A stretch of 64,000 nucleotides of DNA from Halomonas ventosae (lineage in GTDB: Bacteria > Pseudomonadota > Gammaproteobacteria > Pseudomonadales > Halomonadaceae), in assembly GCF_004361885.1 (NCBI RefSeq), contig NZ_SNWH01000008.1, positions 62,001-126,000 on the forward strand, given 5' to 3'. The notes below the pieces were generated by a model that saw nothing but the letters and a program-made list of their open reading frames with translations, ran no database searches and was not told where the DNA came from. Shown here one piece after another: positions 48,762-57,047 of this stretch; position 1 is the stretch's first letter, and each line of letters starts with the position of its first letter. The translations under genes were made by a program, and so were the position numbers.

Positions 48762-50474
48762 TCAGGCTGGGACATGAAGCGGCTCGATGTCGGCAACGCG
48801 GCTCAATTGGCCCTTTTCCAAGCGATACACATGGTCGGCAGCATGCACCAGCGCGGGTTGGTGGGAGACAGCCAGGATGGTCAGCTCGTTTTTCAGGCCA
48901 CGCAGCGTCTCGCTAATGGCTGCTTCGGCAGCCGGGTCGAGCGCGCTGGTCGCTTCGTCGAGGATCAGCAGCTTGGGTCGATGTGCCAGGGCGCGGGCAA
49001 TGACGATACGCTGACGCTGACCGCCGGAGAGTCGCGCACCGCGCTCGCCCACCGAGCTATGAATCCCTTTGAACATCTGGCTGACGAATGCCCAGGCATC
49101 GGCCTGGCGCAGCGCGCGTTCGGCATCCGCTTCGCTCAGCGTAGGGTCGCCAAGGGTGACGTTAGCCAGCACGCTGTCATGCAGCAGCAGCGTTTCCTGG
49201 GGAACATAGCCGATCATGCGCCGCCAGGCGAGCCGGTCGATCTGGCTGCCAGGTATGCCATCGATGGTGACGTCGCCCGAGGTGGGTTCCAGCAGCATGC
49301 ACAGTAGATCAAGCAGCGTGGTCTTGCCGGCACCGGATGGACCGATCAGGGCGACGAACGAGTAGGCCGGAATCGTTAAATCGGTTTCGTTCAAGATGGT
49401 GTGGTCGCCATAATGAAAATGCACGCCACGAAATAGGATGGCCTTCTCGAGCGTCGGCGTTAACGAGCCGCCCGCGGGCTCCGCGTTGTCCTGGGCGCTC
49501 TTGACCGCGTCCTTGAGCGCCCAGTAGGCGCTTTCCTGGGTTTGCATCTGCTGGTAACGGCGTTGCAGTTGATTGAGCTGGATGACCACGCGGGCCAGCA
49601 GAAAGATCATCACCATGACCGACGGCAAGGACAAGCCCCATACCACCAGGGCGAGGTACAGGCCGACGGCAATGAACAGCGTGAGGATCGGCTCCTGAAT
49701 GGCTTTCATGCCTTCGCGGGCCAATACCTGACGTTCCATCGCCCGGTTGAGGCGATGAGTCTGACGCTGCAGCAGGGCGTCGGCGACATTGTAACGCGCC
49801 ATCGCCTTGAGCGGTTTGACCGAGCCCAGCGTATCGGTCAGGCGCGAGAGCAGATCGCGCATCAGGCGGGTCTGCTGTTTGCCGGCACGCTTGGAGGCAC
49901 GTACCAGCCGAAACAGCATTAGCGACATCAGCACGCCCAGGGTCAGCGAGACCAGCGTTGCCTGCCAGCCGATCATCAGCGCCACGATGGCATATACGAC
50001 CACCTGAATGAATAGCGCAATGACGTTGGCGCAGTGCTCATAGCCGGTGGCGGCACGAGTGGCTTCGGTGGCCACCGAGTTGGCCAGGCTACCGGCCGGT
50101 TGGCGCAAATAGTGCTCCCAGCGACTGGCCAACAACGAGCGGATCAGCTCCAGACGTAGATCGGTAGCGACACGTGCCACGGTATAGCCGACCTGGCGGT
50201 TGGCCAGCAGCACCAGCGCACTCTTGACCGTCATGCCGAGCACAATGATCGTCAGGATGACGCCTACCGTCGTGGGTAGGCCGATGGCCTCCATGATCGA
50301 CAGAACCTTCACGGAAAAGGCGTTGCCTTGTCCGTCTTCGCCTAAAGCCACGCTGAGCAACGGCAGGATGGTGGTCAGCCCTATTCCTTCGGCGATGCCG
50401 GCGAACAGCAGGCAGATCAGCATGAGGACCGTGCGTCGGGGATAGAGGCGGAAAAAAGCGGAAAGAAGTCGCAT
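48762..50474 (-). CDS. MsbA-like ABC exporter, fused permease and ATPase
   Basis: The 570-residue half-transporter has six membrane helices in its first ~310 residues and an ATPase domain with Walker A 'GPSGAGKTTLLD', the signature 'ARLSGGQRQRIVIARAL' and Walker B 'LLILDEATSALD', followed by the switch His in 'LAVSHQPALVH'. It belongs to the lipid/multidrug exporter group. It begins 54 bp after the serine palmitoyltransferase gene and is the last gene of that minus-strand operon, so it is a good candidate for moving a ceramide-based lipid across the inner membrane. A general polysaccharide- or LPS-linked role is possible since glycosyltransferases lie just beyond. Confidence 0.88.
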   Translation of the reverse strand: MRLLSAFFRLYPRRTVLMLICLLFAGIAEGIGLTTILPLLSVALGEDGQGNAFSVKVLSIMEAIGLPTTVGVILTIIVLGMTVKSALVLLANRQVGYTVARVATDLRLELIRSLLASRWEHYLRQPAGSLANSVATEATRAATGYEHCANVIALFIQVVVYAIVALMIGWQATLVSLTLGVLMSLMLFRLVRASKRAGKQQTRLMRDLLSRLTDTLGSVKPLKAMARYNVADALLQRQTHRLNRAMERQVLAREGMKAIQEPILTLFIAVGLYLALVVWGLSLPSVMVMIFLLARVVIQLNQLQRRYQQMQTQESAYWALKDAVKSAQDNAEPAGGSLTPTLEKAILFRGVHFHYGDHTILNETDLTIPAYSFVALIGPSGAGKTTLLDLLCMLLEPTSGDVTIDGIPGSQIDRLAWRRMIGYVPQETLLLHDSVLANVTLGDPTLSEADAERALRQADAWAFVSQMFKGIHSSVGERGARLSGGQRQRIVIARALAHRPKLLILDEATSALDPAAEAAISETLRGLKNELTILAVSHQPALVHAADHVYRLEKGQLSRVADIEPLHVPA

Positions 50475-50528
50475 GGTCTACATCCGTTGATCGTCCGGTC
50501 GGTGGCTGACGCTGGCCGAACGCACGTA

Positions 50529-51728
50529 TCACGGCTTCGCGGACGAACTCAGCATGGGTTTCAAGGTGGTGAACGCTTCGATGATGCGGTCGATCTGCGT
50601 GGTGTCATGGGCGGCGCTGACGCTGACGCGCACCAGCGCCCGCCCGCCGGGCGTAGCCGGTGGCAGCACGAGATTGACATACACGCCATGCTCGAGAAGC
50701 GCATGCCAGAAGGCGACCGCCTGTTGCGGCGAATCGAGCAGTGCCGCGGTGACCGGACCGGACTGAGGGCCGAGCTCGTAGCCTGCGTGAGCCAGGCCGG
50801 CATATAGCCGCTCGGCGTTGCTCCATAGCTGGTGTCGCAGTGCCGGGCGATTGGCAACGATATCGAGCGCGACGCGTACCGACGCGATAGTGGCCGGCGA
50901 GGGTGACGCCGTGAAGATATAGGGACGGCTGGCCAGACGGACGGTATCGAGTTCGCGATGATGGCTGACGGCAAAGCCGCCGATGGCGCCGAGACTCTTG
51001 CTGAAGGTGCCGACCACGAAGTCGACGTCCGCTTCGACGCCTTCGGCCTCGGCAAGGCCACGGCCATGTTCGCCCATGACGCCCATCGAGTGCGCCTCGT
51101 CGACCACCAGATAACCGCCATGCTGACGTTTGACCGCGACGATCTCCTTCAGCGGTGCGCGGTCGCCGAGCATGCTGTAGATGCCTTCGACGATGATCAG
51201 CGTACTGTCGATCTTGTCGCCGAGACGACCCAACCGCTTGTCGAGATCCCGTGGGTCGTTATGGCGGAAACGGATCACATCGACACCGGCCAGACGACAG
51301 GCATCGTAGATGCTGGCATGACAGTCGGCGTCGAGCACCACGGTATCGCCGGGGCCGACAAGGGTGCCGATCAGGCCGAGATTGGCCATGTAACCGGTCG
51401 AGAAGACGATCGCCGACGGCCGCTCGAAAAAGCGCGCCAGTTCGATCTCGAGCGCCTGATGCCCGCTATAGTTGCCATTGGCCAGGCGCGAGCCGGTGGT
51501 GCCGCTGCCTTCCGCGTCCAGTGCATGATGGGCGGCGGCGATGCAGTCGGAATTGAAGGTCAGGCCCAGATAGTTATTGGTGCCGGCCAGAATGACTTCC
51601 TGGTCACCGATGCGTCCCTGGGTGGGCGAGAAGACTTCATCGATACGCGTGCCTAGCGGGCAGGGTTCCGTCGCCATGAGGGCGGCGCGGGCATCGGCGA
51701 GTTTCTTGAACTTGTCGAATAGTGCCAT
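50529..51728 (-). CDS. spt: Serine palmitoyltransferase candidate (alpha-oxoamine synthase family)
   Basis: The 399-residue PLP enzyme has the alpha-oxoamine synthase hallmarks: 'GSGTTGSRLANGNYSGH' (75-90), His137 in 'DCHASIYDA' stacking on PLP, 'VDEAHSMGVMG' with D210 and H213, and the Schiff-base lysine K244 in 'GTFSKSLGAIGG'. The family contains 8-amino-7-oxononanoate synthase, KBL, ALA synthase and SPT. SPT is favoured because the gene overlaps a dedicated acyl carrier protein gene by 1 bp and follows acyl-ACP synthetase and ceramide-reductase candidates, as in the Caulobacter ceramide cluster. It would condense serine with an acyl thioester to give 3-ketosphinganine. No bioA-F-type genes are near. 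Confidence 0.85.
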   Translation of the reverse strand: MALFDKFKKLADARAALMATEPCPLGTRIDEVFSPTQGRIGDQEVILAGTNNYLGLTFNSDCIAAAHHALDAEGSGTTGSRLANGNYSGHQALEIELARFFERPSAIVFSTGYMANLGLIGTLVGPGDTVVLDADCHASIYDACRLAGVDVIRFRHNDPRDLDKRLGRLGDKIDSTLIIVEGIYSMLGDRAPLKEIVAVKRQHGGYLVVDEAHSMGVMGEHGRGLAEAEGVEADVDFVVGTFSKSLGAIGGFAVSHHRELDTVRLASRPYIFTASPSPATIASVRVALDIVANRPALRHQLWSNAERLYAGLAHAGYELGPQSGPVTAALLDSPQQAVAFWHALLEHGVYVNLVLPPATPGGRALVRVSVSAAHDTTQIDRIIEAFTTLKPMLSSSAKP

Positions 51729-51973
51729 TACGCGGCCTCGATCTTTTCGATGGCGCTGGCCAGCTGGCGTGGCGTATGGATATCGGCGATGACATTGACC
51801 GGAACGGAAATATCGAATTCGTCCTCGACTTCCAGTAGCAGGTCCATGACATTGACCGAGTCCAGCCCGAGTTCGTTGGCCAGGTCGGCATCGGCATGCA
51901 GCTTGCCACCCTTGGGTGAAAGCCGTTCGAGATGCACCATGAGGCAGTCGAGAATCTGTTCGTGTCGCGTCAT
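51728..51973 (-). CDS. Dedicated acyl carrier protein of the sphingolipid operon
   Basis: The 81-residue protein is a four-helix ACP with the phosphopantetheine serine S39 in 'ELGLDSVNVMDLLLEVE'. It is acidic and overlaps the spt start by one base (TAATG), so the two are translationally coupled. Sphingolipid clusters such as that of Caulobacter carry a specialised ACP (AcpR) that delivers the fatty acyl chain to SPT; this protein is its positional and structural match. Confidence 0.9.
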   Translation of the reverse strand: MTRHEQILDCLMVHLERLSPKGGKLHADADLANELGLDSVNVMDLLLEVEDEFDISVPVNVIADIHTPRQLASAIEKIEAA

Positions 51974-51983
51974 TCGTTATTGC

Positions 51984-52931
51984 TCATGTCCTGGGAGAGC
52001 GGGAGGAAGTGGCGGAACCGGCCCACAGACGCCGCTCCTTGAGCGCATCGGCGAAGGTGATATGCGGCTGCCAGCCGACTTCATGCGTCAAGGCCGCGTT
52101 GTTGCATGTCCAGTCTCGGTGACGAAGCTCGCGGACCTTGCCTGGCGTCAGCATGGGGGCGCGGCCCGAACAGCGTGCGAGCATCAGGTTGGCCCAGGCG
52201 AGCATTCGCAACATGAATGCCGGAACGGGAAGACAGCGAACGGGTGCGCCACGTGCCGAGGCGCCGATAGCGGCGATTTGGGCCCAAGTATATCCTTGCC
52301 TCCGGCCATCGTGAAGCTCGAACGGCCCCGGGCCGGCATGCTCGACGTCGAGCCAGCGCAGTATCGCCTCGATCAGATCGAAGACGTGCAGGAAGCTTAG
52401 CCGCGCCTGGCGTGTTCCCGTGACGGGCAGGACGCCGCGCATTAGCGCCTCGAGCAGAGGGCGCAGTTCGCGGTCGCCAGGGCCAAACACGGCTGTGGGA
52501 CGAAACAACGTGATAGCGGGGCCCGCAGCGGCCGCCATCAGGCGCTGTTCCGCTTCGTGCTTGGAACGGGCATACCAGGAGAGCGCCGGATGTCGGGCCG
52601 CCAGCGATGACAGCATCAGCAACCGCGCGCATGAGCTGCGCCGCACCGCTTCGTGGAGGTTGAGCGTGCCATCGACATTGGCGGCCATGAATTCACCTAA
52701 CGAGGCGCCACGCACGCTGCCCGCGCAATGCACCACGGCATCCGCTTGTGCCACCAGTGCATCGAGGCCGGCACGTTCATCGAGAGCGCCGCGTATCCAG
52801 GTAAGATGCGGCGCCTCGAAGGGGGGCGCGCGACGCGTCAAGGCGCGGACCCGGTAGCCCCGCATCAGCAGGGCATTGCACAGGGTGGCGCCGATGAAGC
52901 CCGTGGCACCGGTGATGGCAATGGTCCTCAA
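51984..52931 (-). CDS. cerR: NAD(P)-dependent epimerase/SDR, candidate ceramide reductase
   Basis: A TTG start at 52931 overlaps the stop of the preceding gene (TTGA) and yields 315 residues beginning at the dinucleotide loop 'RTIAITGATGFIGATL' (G8-x2-G11-x2-G14). The catalytic pair is Y120-x3-K124 in 'SWYARSKHEAE' and 'LFRPTAVFGPGDREL' follows. In Caulobacter an NAD-dependent epimerase-like protein of the same cluster (CerR) reduces the 3-keto group during ceramide synthesis, so that role is proposed here. The gene lies between the acyl-ACP synthetase and ACP genes. An upstream TTG at 52955 would lengthen it by eight residues. Confidence 0.8.
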   Translation of the reverse strand: MRTIAITGATGFIGATLCNALLMRGYRVRALTRRAPPFEAPHLTWIRGALDERAGLDALVAQADAVVHCAGSVRGASLGEFMAANVDGTLNLHEAVRRSSCARLLMLSSLAARHPALSWYARSKHEAEQRLMAAAAGPAITLFRPTAVFGPGDRELRPLLEALMRGVLPVTGTRQARLSFLHVFDLIEAILRWLDVEHAGPGPFELHDGRRQGYTWAQIAAIGASARGAPVRCLPVPAFMLRMLAWANLMLARCSGRAPMLTPGKVRELRHRDWTCNNAALTHEVGWQPHITFADALKERRLWAGSATSSRSPRT

Positions 52932-54694
52932 GACGAGACGGCCGCCACTCTGCAAGCATTATCGACTGCCAGTTCCCGTGCATGGATATACTGGCGGCAC
53001 GCCTCGCTGCGTGAAATCTTGCCCGAGGAGGTGCGCGGCAATGAGCGCGGCGGCATCAATTGGACATGGCATGTGACGCCGAACTCGCTGCGTATCCGTG
53101 CGGTGAGCTCCTTGACGAGGCGGGCGCGCTCGTCGTTGTCCTTGAGGCGGCTTTGCACCAGCAGTACGACGTCGCTCTCGGCCTCTTCCGGCGCCGAAAA
53201 GGCGCTGACATCGCTGCGTTGAACGCCGAAGAACTGCTCGGCCAGCTGCTCGATATCCTGTGGCCAGATATTGCGGCCATTGATGATGATCAGGTCCTTG
53301 TGGCGTCCGGTCACGAACAGTCCCTGTTCGGTGAGGTAGCCGAGATCGCCGGTATCCAGCCAGCCATCGTCGTCAAGCGCACGTCGGGTCTGCTCCTCGT
53401 CCATGAAGTAGCCCGACATCAGGCTTGGGCCGCGAATCGTGATTCGCCCGACGACACGCTGCGGCAGCGTGCGGCCCTGCTCGTCACGGATCACGATCTC
53501 ATGCCCTGGCAGAGCCGTGCCGCAATTGACGAAGACGGTTTCATTGATGCCGGCATCCGCCCTGTCGGCCTGCAGCGCCCGACCGTGATGCTCCAGGCAG
53601 GTGCGGTCGACCCGGTCGATCTGGATGCCCTTCTGCCGCGCGGCGAAGCTGACGGCCAATGAATTCTCGGCCATGCCGTAGCTGGGCAGGAAGGCACTAG
53701 GCGAGAAGCCGGCCGGAGCGAAATGCTCGGCGAAGCGTTCAAGTACATCGGCATGCACGGGCTCTGCACCGACCCCGGCGATACGCCAGGCCGACAGATC
53801 GAGGCGTTCACTGTCGCCAAGGCGTAGACGGTTGGCACACAGGTTGTAACCGAAGGGCGGCGCGAAGGAGATCGTGCCGCGATGTCGGGAGAGCAGCGTA
53901 AGCCACAGGCGCGGGCGCATCGCGAATTCGCGCGGGCCGATATAGTCGACGGAAATCTGGGAAGCCATCGGGCCCAGTACGAAGCCGACCAGCCCCATGT
54001 CATGATAAAATGGCAGCCATGACACGCAGCGGTCCATAGGGCGTACTGCCAACCCCGAGTTGACGATGGCGAACAGGTTGGCCATGACGGCATGCTGACG
54101 AATGACCACGCCGCGCGGAAAACCGGTACTGCCTGAGGTGTATTGCAGGTAGGCGATTTCATCGGGCCGGGAGGGCGTCAGCTCGACATCGGGGGTGTCG
54201 AGCGCATGGAAGTCGTCGATGCTTCCGCTATAGTCAAGCGCCATGCCGTCGCTGGCGTCCCTGACGAACGAAACCATCGATTCCGGTGCGATGGCGACCC
54301 GGGCGTCGCAGCTTTTCAGCAGGCGGCGCAGACGCTGGAGATAGCGCTCTCGGCCGCCGATGCTCATGCTGATCGGCAGAGGCACGGGCACGAAGCCGCC
54401 GTACTGGCAGCCGAAGAAGATTTCCATGAAGGCAGGGCTCGTATCGGCGATGACCGCCACCCGATCGCCGCGCTTCAGGCCAAGACCATGCAGACGACGT
54501 GCGGCGGCAAGCGCGCGGCGGCGAAGCTCGACGTAGAACAGCGGTGTCATCAAGTTGCCACGGCTATCGTAGAAATTGTAACCGGTGCAGCCTTGTGCGG
54601 CGTAATCGAGCGCCTCGGGCAATGTCTCGAAATCGGCCAGACGTTGCGCAATATGGTTGAATGTTGGCGTGGCGGTTATGCATAGTTCGGTCAT
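52928..54694 (-). CDS. aasR: Fatty-acyl-AMP ligase-type acyl-ACP synthetase (AasR-like)
   Basis: ATG 54694 gives 588 residues with the adenylation-domain core 'YLQYTSGSTGFPRGVV' (183-197), 'SWLPFYHDMGLVGFVLGPM' (typical of fatty-acyl-AMP ligases rather than CoA ligases), 'LPSYGMAENSLAVSF', 'DTGDLGYL' and the catalytic lysine region 'LPRTSSGKISRSEA'. It should activate a long-chain fatty acid as acyl-AMP and load it onto an ACP. It opens the operon with the reductase, ACP and SPT genes; in Caulobacter the corresponding protein (AasR) charges AcpR. A long in-frame extension to 54784 lacks family sequence. Confidence 0.85.
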   Translation of the reverse strand: MTELCITATPTFNHIAQRLADFETLPEALDYAAQGCTGYNFYDSRGNLMTPLFYVELRRRALAAARRLHGLGLKRGDRVAVIADTSPAFMEIFFGCQYGGFVPVPLPISMSIGGRERYLQRLRRLLKSCDARVAIAPESMVSFVRDASDGMALDYSGSIDDFHALDTPDVELTPSRPDEIAYLQYTSGSTGFPRGVVIRQHAVMANLFAIVNSGLAVRPMDRCVSWLPFYHDMGLVGFVLGPMASQISVDYIGPREFAMRPRLWLTLLSRHRGTISFAPPFGYNLCANRLRLGDSERLDLSAWRIAGVGAEPVHADVLERFAEHFAPAGFSPSAFLPSYGMAENSLAVSFAARQKGIQIDRVDRTCLEHHGRALQADRADAGINETVFVNCGTALPGHEIVIRDEQGRTLPQRVVGRITIRGPSLMSGYFMDEEQTRRALDDDGWLDTGDLGYLTEQGLFVTGRHKDLIIINGRNIWPQDIEQLAEQFFGVQRSDVSAFSAPEEAESDVVLLVQSRLKDNDERARLVKELTARIRSEFGVTCHVQLMPPRSLPRTSSGKISRSEACRQYIHARELAVDNACRVAAVSS

Positions 54695-55120
54695 CAGCAC
54701 TGTTGTCCTGTCAAAAAAGCGCCTATCTGAAAAGCTGAAATGACGCGCCGGTAACGCAGTCCCTCTTCCATGAGACGTCCCCATGAGGCGTCGGGGGTAA
54801 CCGGAGCCTCGGTCAGCCAGGCACGCCTTGAGTGCAGTCCACAGGTATCAACGAGGTTGAATCGGTTCGCCGGCTCCCGGGGCAGAGAATGGCGCCGTTG
54901 AATTACCACCAGGATGAAGCATTTTTTGCCCATCGGAGGCCTGTTGCAAGCAAACAGGACAACCATTCGCGCTGTTTTTGAAACATCCTTGCTCACTGCG
55001 TCGGGTGTTGACCGCCATGGGCCTGCATTGTTCAGTAATGACTGGCTTGGGGCGCGTGGCTGTTATCCCGGCCAAACGCCCAAGCGGTGATATGGCCGCC
55101 ATGATGCCGTTTTTCCAAGC
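54695..55120. other. Upstream region of the aasR-spt operon
   Basis: No gene is evident in 426 bp between the HIT-family gene and aasR (both minus strand). The region is less GC-rich and should contain the aasR promoter. A 19-bp inverted repeat (CCTGTT, 7-nt spacer, AACAGG; 54940-54958) might be an operator. A TTTTTTGACA about 20 bp before aasR resembles a -35 but leaves no room for a -10. Confidence 0.4.
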
Positions 55121-55576
55121 TCATGGCCAATGGCGCAGCAGTTCGGCGCGAATCGCATCCTTCATGGCGCCATCGGTGTGCGTATGGATATCGAGCCGGG
55201 GCGGTCCGGGCCAGCCCTCGTCGGTAAATTCATGACCGTGCAGCTCGCGCATCGCAGCATAGCGGGGGATGATATGGAAATGAACATGGGGGTCAACCAT
55301 CATCAGCATCAAGTAATTGAGCTTATCATAGGCAAACGCCTGCTTGAGAGCAGGCTCAAGCTCGGATGTGACCCTGGAGAGTTCGCTGAATGCATCGGGG
55401 GCGAGCGCTGAAAACGCCGTTGCCGGGCCTTTGGCTACCAGCGCCAGGGAGCCGAGGGTGACCTGTTGAGGGCGTAGCAGTAGGCTCCAGTGACGATAAT
55501 CGCGTACCAGGCTTTGCGGTGCGCCAAAGGCGCGCAACGTCTCGTTCATCTCGGCATGCTGGTTGCAGTCATTCAT
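55121..55576 (-). CDS. HIT-family protein of the sphingolipid cluster
   Basis: The 151-residue protein (from ATG 55576; 166 from ATG 55621) has the histidine triad H-x-H-x-H in 'DPHVHFHIIPRYA', with a preceding hydrophobic helix 'LNYLMLMMVD'. Residues 20-45 ('RDYRHWSLLLRPQQVTLGSLAL') are typical of the proteobacterial HIT group. HIT enzymes hydrolyse nucleotidyl phosphates, phosphoramidates or AMP esters. Next to a cluster rich in CTP/ATP-using transferases, it may clean up adenylated or cytidylylated side products; that is inference. It is divergent from the ceramide synthase candidate. Confidence 0.83.
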   Translation of the reverse strand: MNDCNQHAEMNETLRAFGAPQSLVRDYRHWSLLLRPQQVTLGSLALVAKGPATAFSALAPDAFSELSRVTSELEPALKQAFAYDKLNYLMLMMVDPHVHFHIIPRYAAMRELHGHEFTDEGWPGPPRLDIHTHTDGAMKDAIRAELLRHWP

Positions 55577-55621
55577 AATCTTCTGCCCCCATTGTCTCTC
55601 TTGTTGGCCCTGATGCGCCAT

Positions 55622-55650
55622 CCTTAACTTTAATGCGCGTTAGCTTAAGG
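55622..55650. promoter_or_regulatory. Imperfect palindrome in the divergent HIT/ceramide synthase promoter region
   Basis: The 29-bp sequence has 6-bp outer arms (CCTTAA / TTAAGG) around a TAATGCGCGTTA core that is itself nearly symmetric. It lies in the AT-rich part of 55577-55882, between two divergent genes. Nothing else of note is visible there apart from the AAAGGA ribosome-binding site of the next gene. Symmetry and position suggest an operator; the factor is unknown. Confidence 0.4.
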
Positions 55651-55882
55651 TTCCATTAGGAAAGCAGGCTATCTGACAAAATATGCTTGCTAACGATTTT
55701 TCCGGGGCGTGCAGCGCCACGTGTTGCGGGTAGGGTGAAAGCTACCTAGAATGGCTCCCCCCCCGATTTCCGCGCTGCGCATCGTCACTTCGTGCTTTTA
55801 TGCAGGATGCATGCGCCGCATGCCGTTGCCGCGGGCATGGCTTGACGCAATGTGTGCTCGACGCAATGAAAGGACCCGTTCA

Positions 55883-57046
55883 ATGTCGCTGCCTTCTTCC
55901 CAGGTGGAGATCGATGACGCATCGCTCCAGGTGACGCCTGTCACGACGCGTGCGCAGCATGATGCCTTTATCCGGCTTCCCGGCCGACTCTACCGTGATG
56001 ATCCTCAGTGGGTCGAACCTTTGCATTTCGAACGGCGTCAGCATTTGTCGTCCAAGAACCCCGTCTTCGAGCATCTTGACTGGCAGGGTTGGCTGGCCTG
56101 GCGCAGCGGCAAGCCGGTAGGCCGGATCGGGGCGCAGGTCGATCGCCTGCATCGCCAGTACCACGGCGACGATACGGGGCAGTTCGGATTGCTTGATGCC
56201 GTGGACGATCCGGCCGTCTTCTCTGCCCTGTTCAACGCGGCCGAGGGGTGGTTGGCCTCTCGCGGTGCGCGTCGCATTACCGGCCCTTTCAACCTGACCA
56301 TCAACGACGAGTGCGGCTTGCTTGTCGAGGGCTTTGATACCCCGCCGGTCATGATGATGGGGCATGCGCCGCCTTACAGTGCGCTCCGACTCGAAGGGCA
56401 AGGCTATGCAGCCGCCAAGGACCTGCTCGCTTACTGGATGCGTGTCGATACGCTAGCCTTCACGCCGGCCATGCGTCGCATGATTGAACGCTGGCATCAC
56501 CGAGTGCATGTCCGTCCGCTTGACCGCCGGCGTTTCGATCAGGAGATGACGACGTTGCGGGAGATCTTCAACGATGCCTGGGCCAGGAACTGGGGCTTCA
56601 CTCCCTTTACCGAGGCCGAGTTCCGTGCCATGGGCGCTGACCTGAAGAGGCTGGTGCCGCCTGATCTCATTCAGATTGCCGAGGTCGACGGTGAACCGGC
56701 CGCCTTTATTGTTGGTCTGCCAAACCTCAATGAACTGATCGCGCCGCTGAACGGGCAACTGCTGCCGCTAGGCTGGCTGAAGCTGTTGTGGGGCATCAAG
56801 ATGCGCAAGGTCAGAACCGGCCGCGTGCCGCTGATGGGGGTGCGCCAGGCCTATCAGTTCAGCCGTCTGGGTCCGACCCTGGCACTGGTGCTGATCGAGG
56901 CGATCCAGCAGTCGTTCCTGAAGCAGGGAATCGAATCTATCGAGATGTCATGGATACTCGAGGACAATGCCGGCATGCGCAACATTCTCGAAAACATCGG
57001 TGCCTACAGCTACAAGCGCTATCGGCTTTATGAAAAGACACTCTGA
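55883..57046 (+). CDS. GNAT-fold N-acyltransferase, candidate bacterial ceramide synthase
   Basis: ATG 55883 follows GAAAGGA and gives 387 residues. Landmarks are 'LYRDDPQWVEPLHFERRQHL', 'GRIGAQVDRLHRQYH', 'RRITGPFNLTINDECGLL', 'TPPVMMMGHAPPYSAL', 'AFIVGLPNLNELI' and 'SWILEDNAGMRNILENIGA', which fit the two-lobed GNAT-like family to which the Caulobacter ceramide synthase (bCerS, CCNA_01212) belongs. That enzyme N-acylates a sphingoid or 3-ketosphinganine amine. The gene is near, but divergent from, spt, ACP and reductase genes, as in other sphingolipid clusters. Older annotation of this family as a dATP pyrophosphohydrolase has no basis in the motifs. It is followed 1 bp later by the next gene. 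Confidence 0.8.
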   Translation: MSLPSSQVEIDDASLQVTPVTTRAQHDAFIRLPGRLYRDDPQWVEPLHFERRQHLSSKNPVFEHLDWQGWLAWRSGKPVGRIGAQVDRLHRQYHGDDTGQFGLLDAVDDPAVFSALFNAAEGWLASRGARRITGPFNLTINDECGLLVEGFDTPPVMMMGHAPPYSALRLEGQGYAAAKDLLAYWMRVDTLAFTPAMRRMIERWHHRVHVRPLDRRRFDQEMTTLREIFNDAWARNWGFTPFTEAEFRAMGADLKRLVPPDLIQIAEVDGEPAAFIVGLPNLNELIAPLNGQLLPLGWLKLLWGIKMRKVRTGRVPLMGVRQAYQFSRLGPTLALVLIEAIQQSFLKQGIESIEMSWILEDNAGMRNILENIGAYSYKRYRLYEKTL

Positions 57047-57047
57047 C

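Noticed and set aside
50529..51728. Biotin-synthesis (bioF) identity for the alpha-oxoamine synthase
   Set aside because: No bioA, bioB, bioC or bioD gene nearby, whereas ACP, acyl-ACP synthetase and reductase genes overlap or adjoin it as in sphingolipid clusters.
55883..57046. Older-style label dATP pyrophosphohydrolase for the GNAT-type gene
   Set aside because: No Nudix box or other pyrophosphohydrolase motif is present; the N-acyltransferase reading fits sequence and context better.
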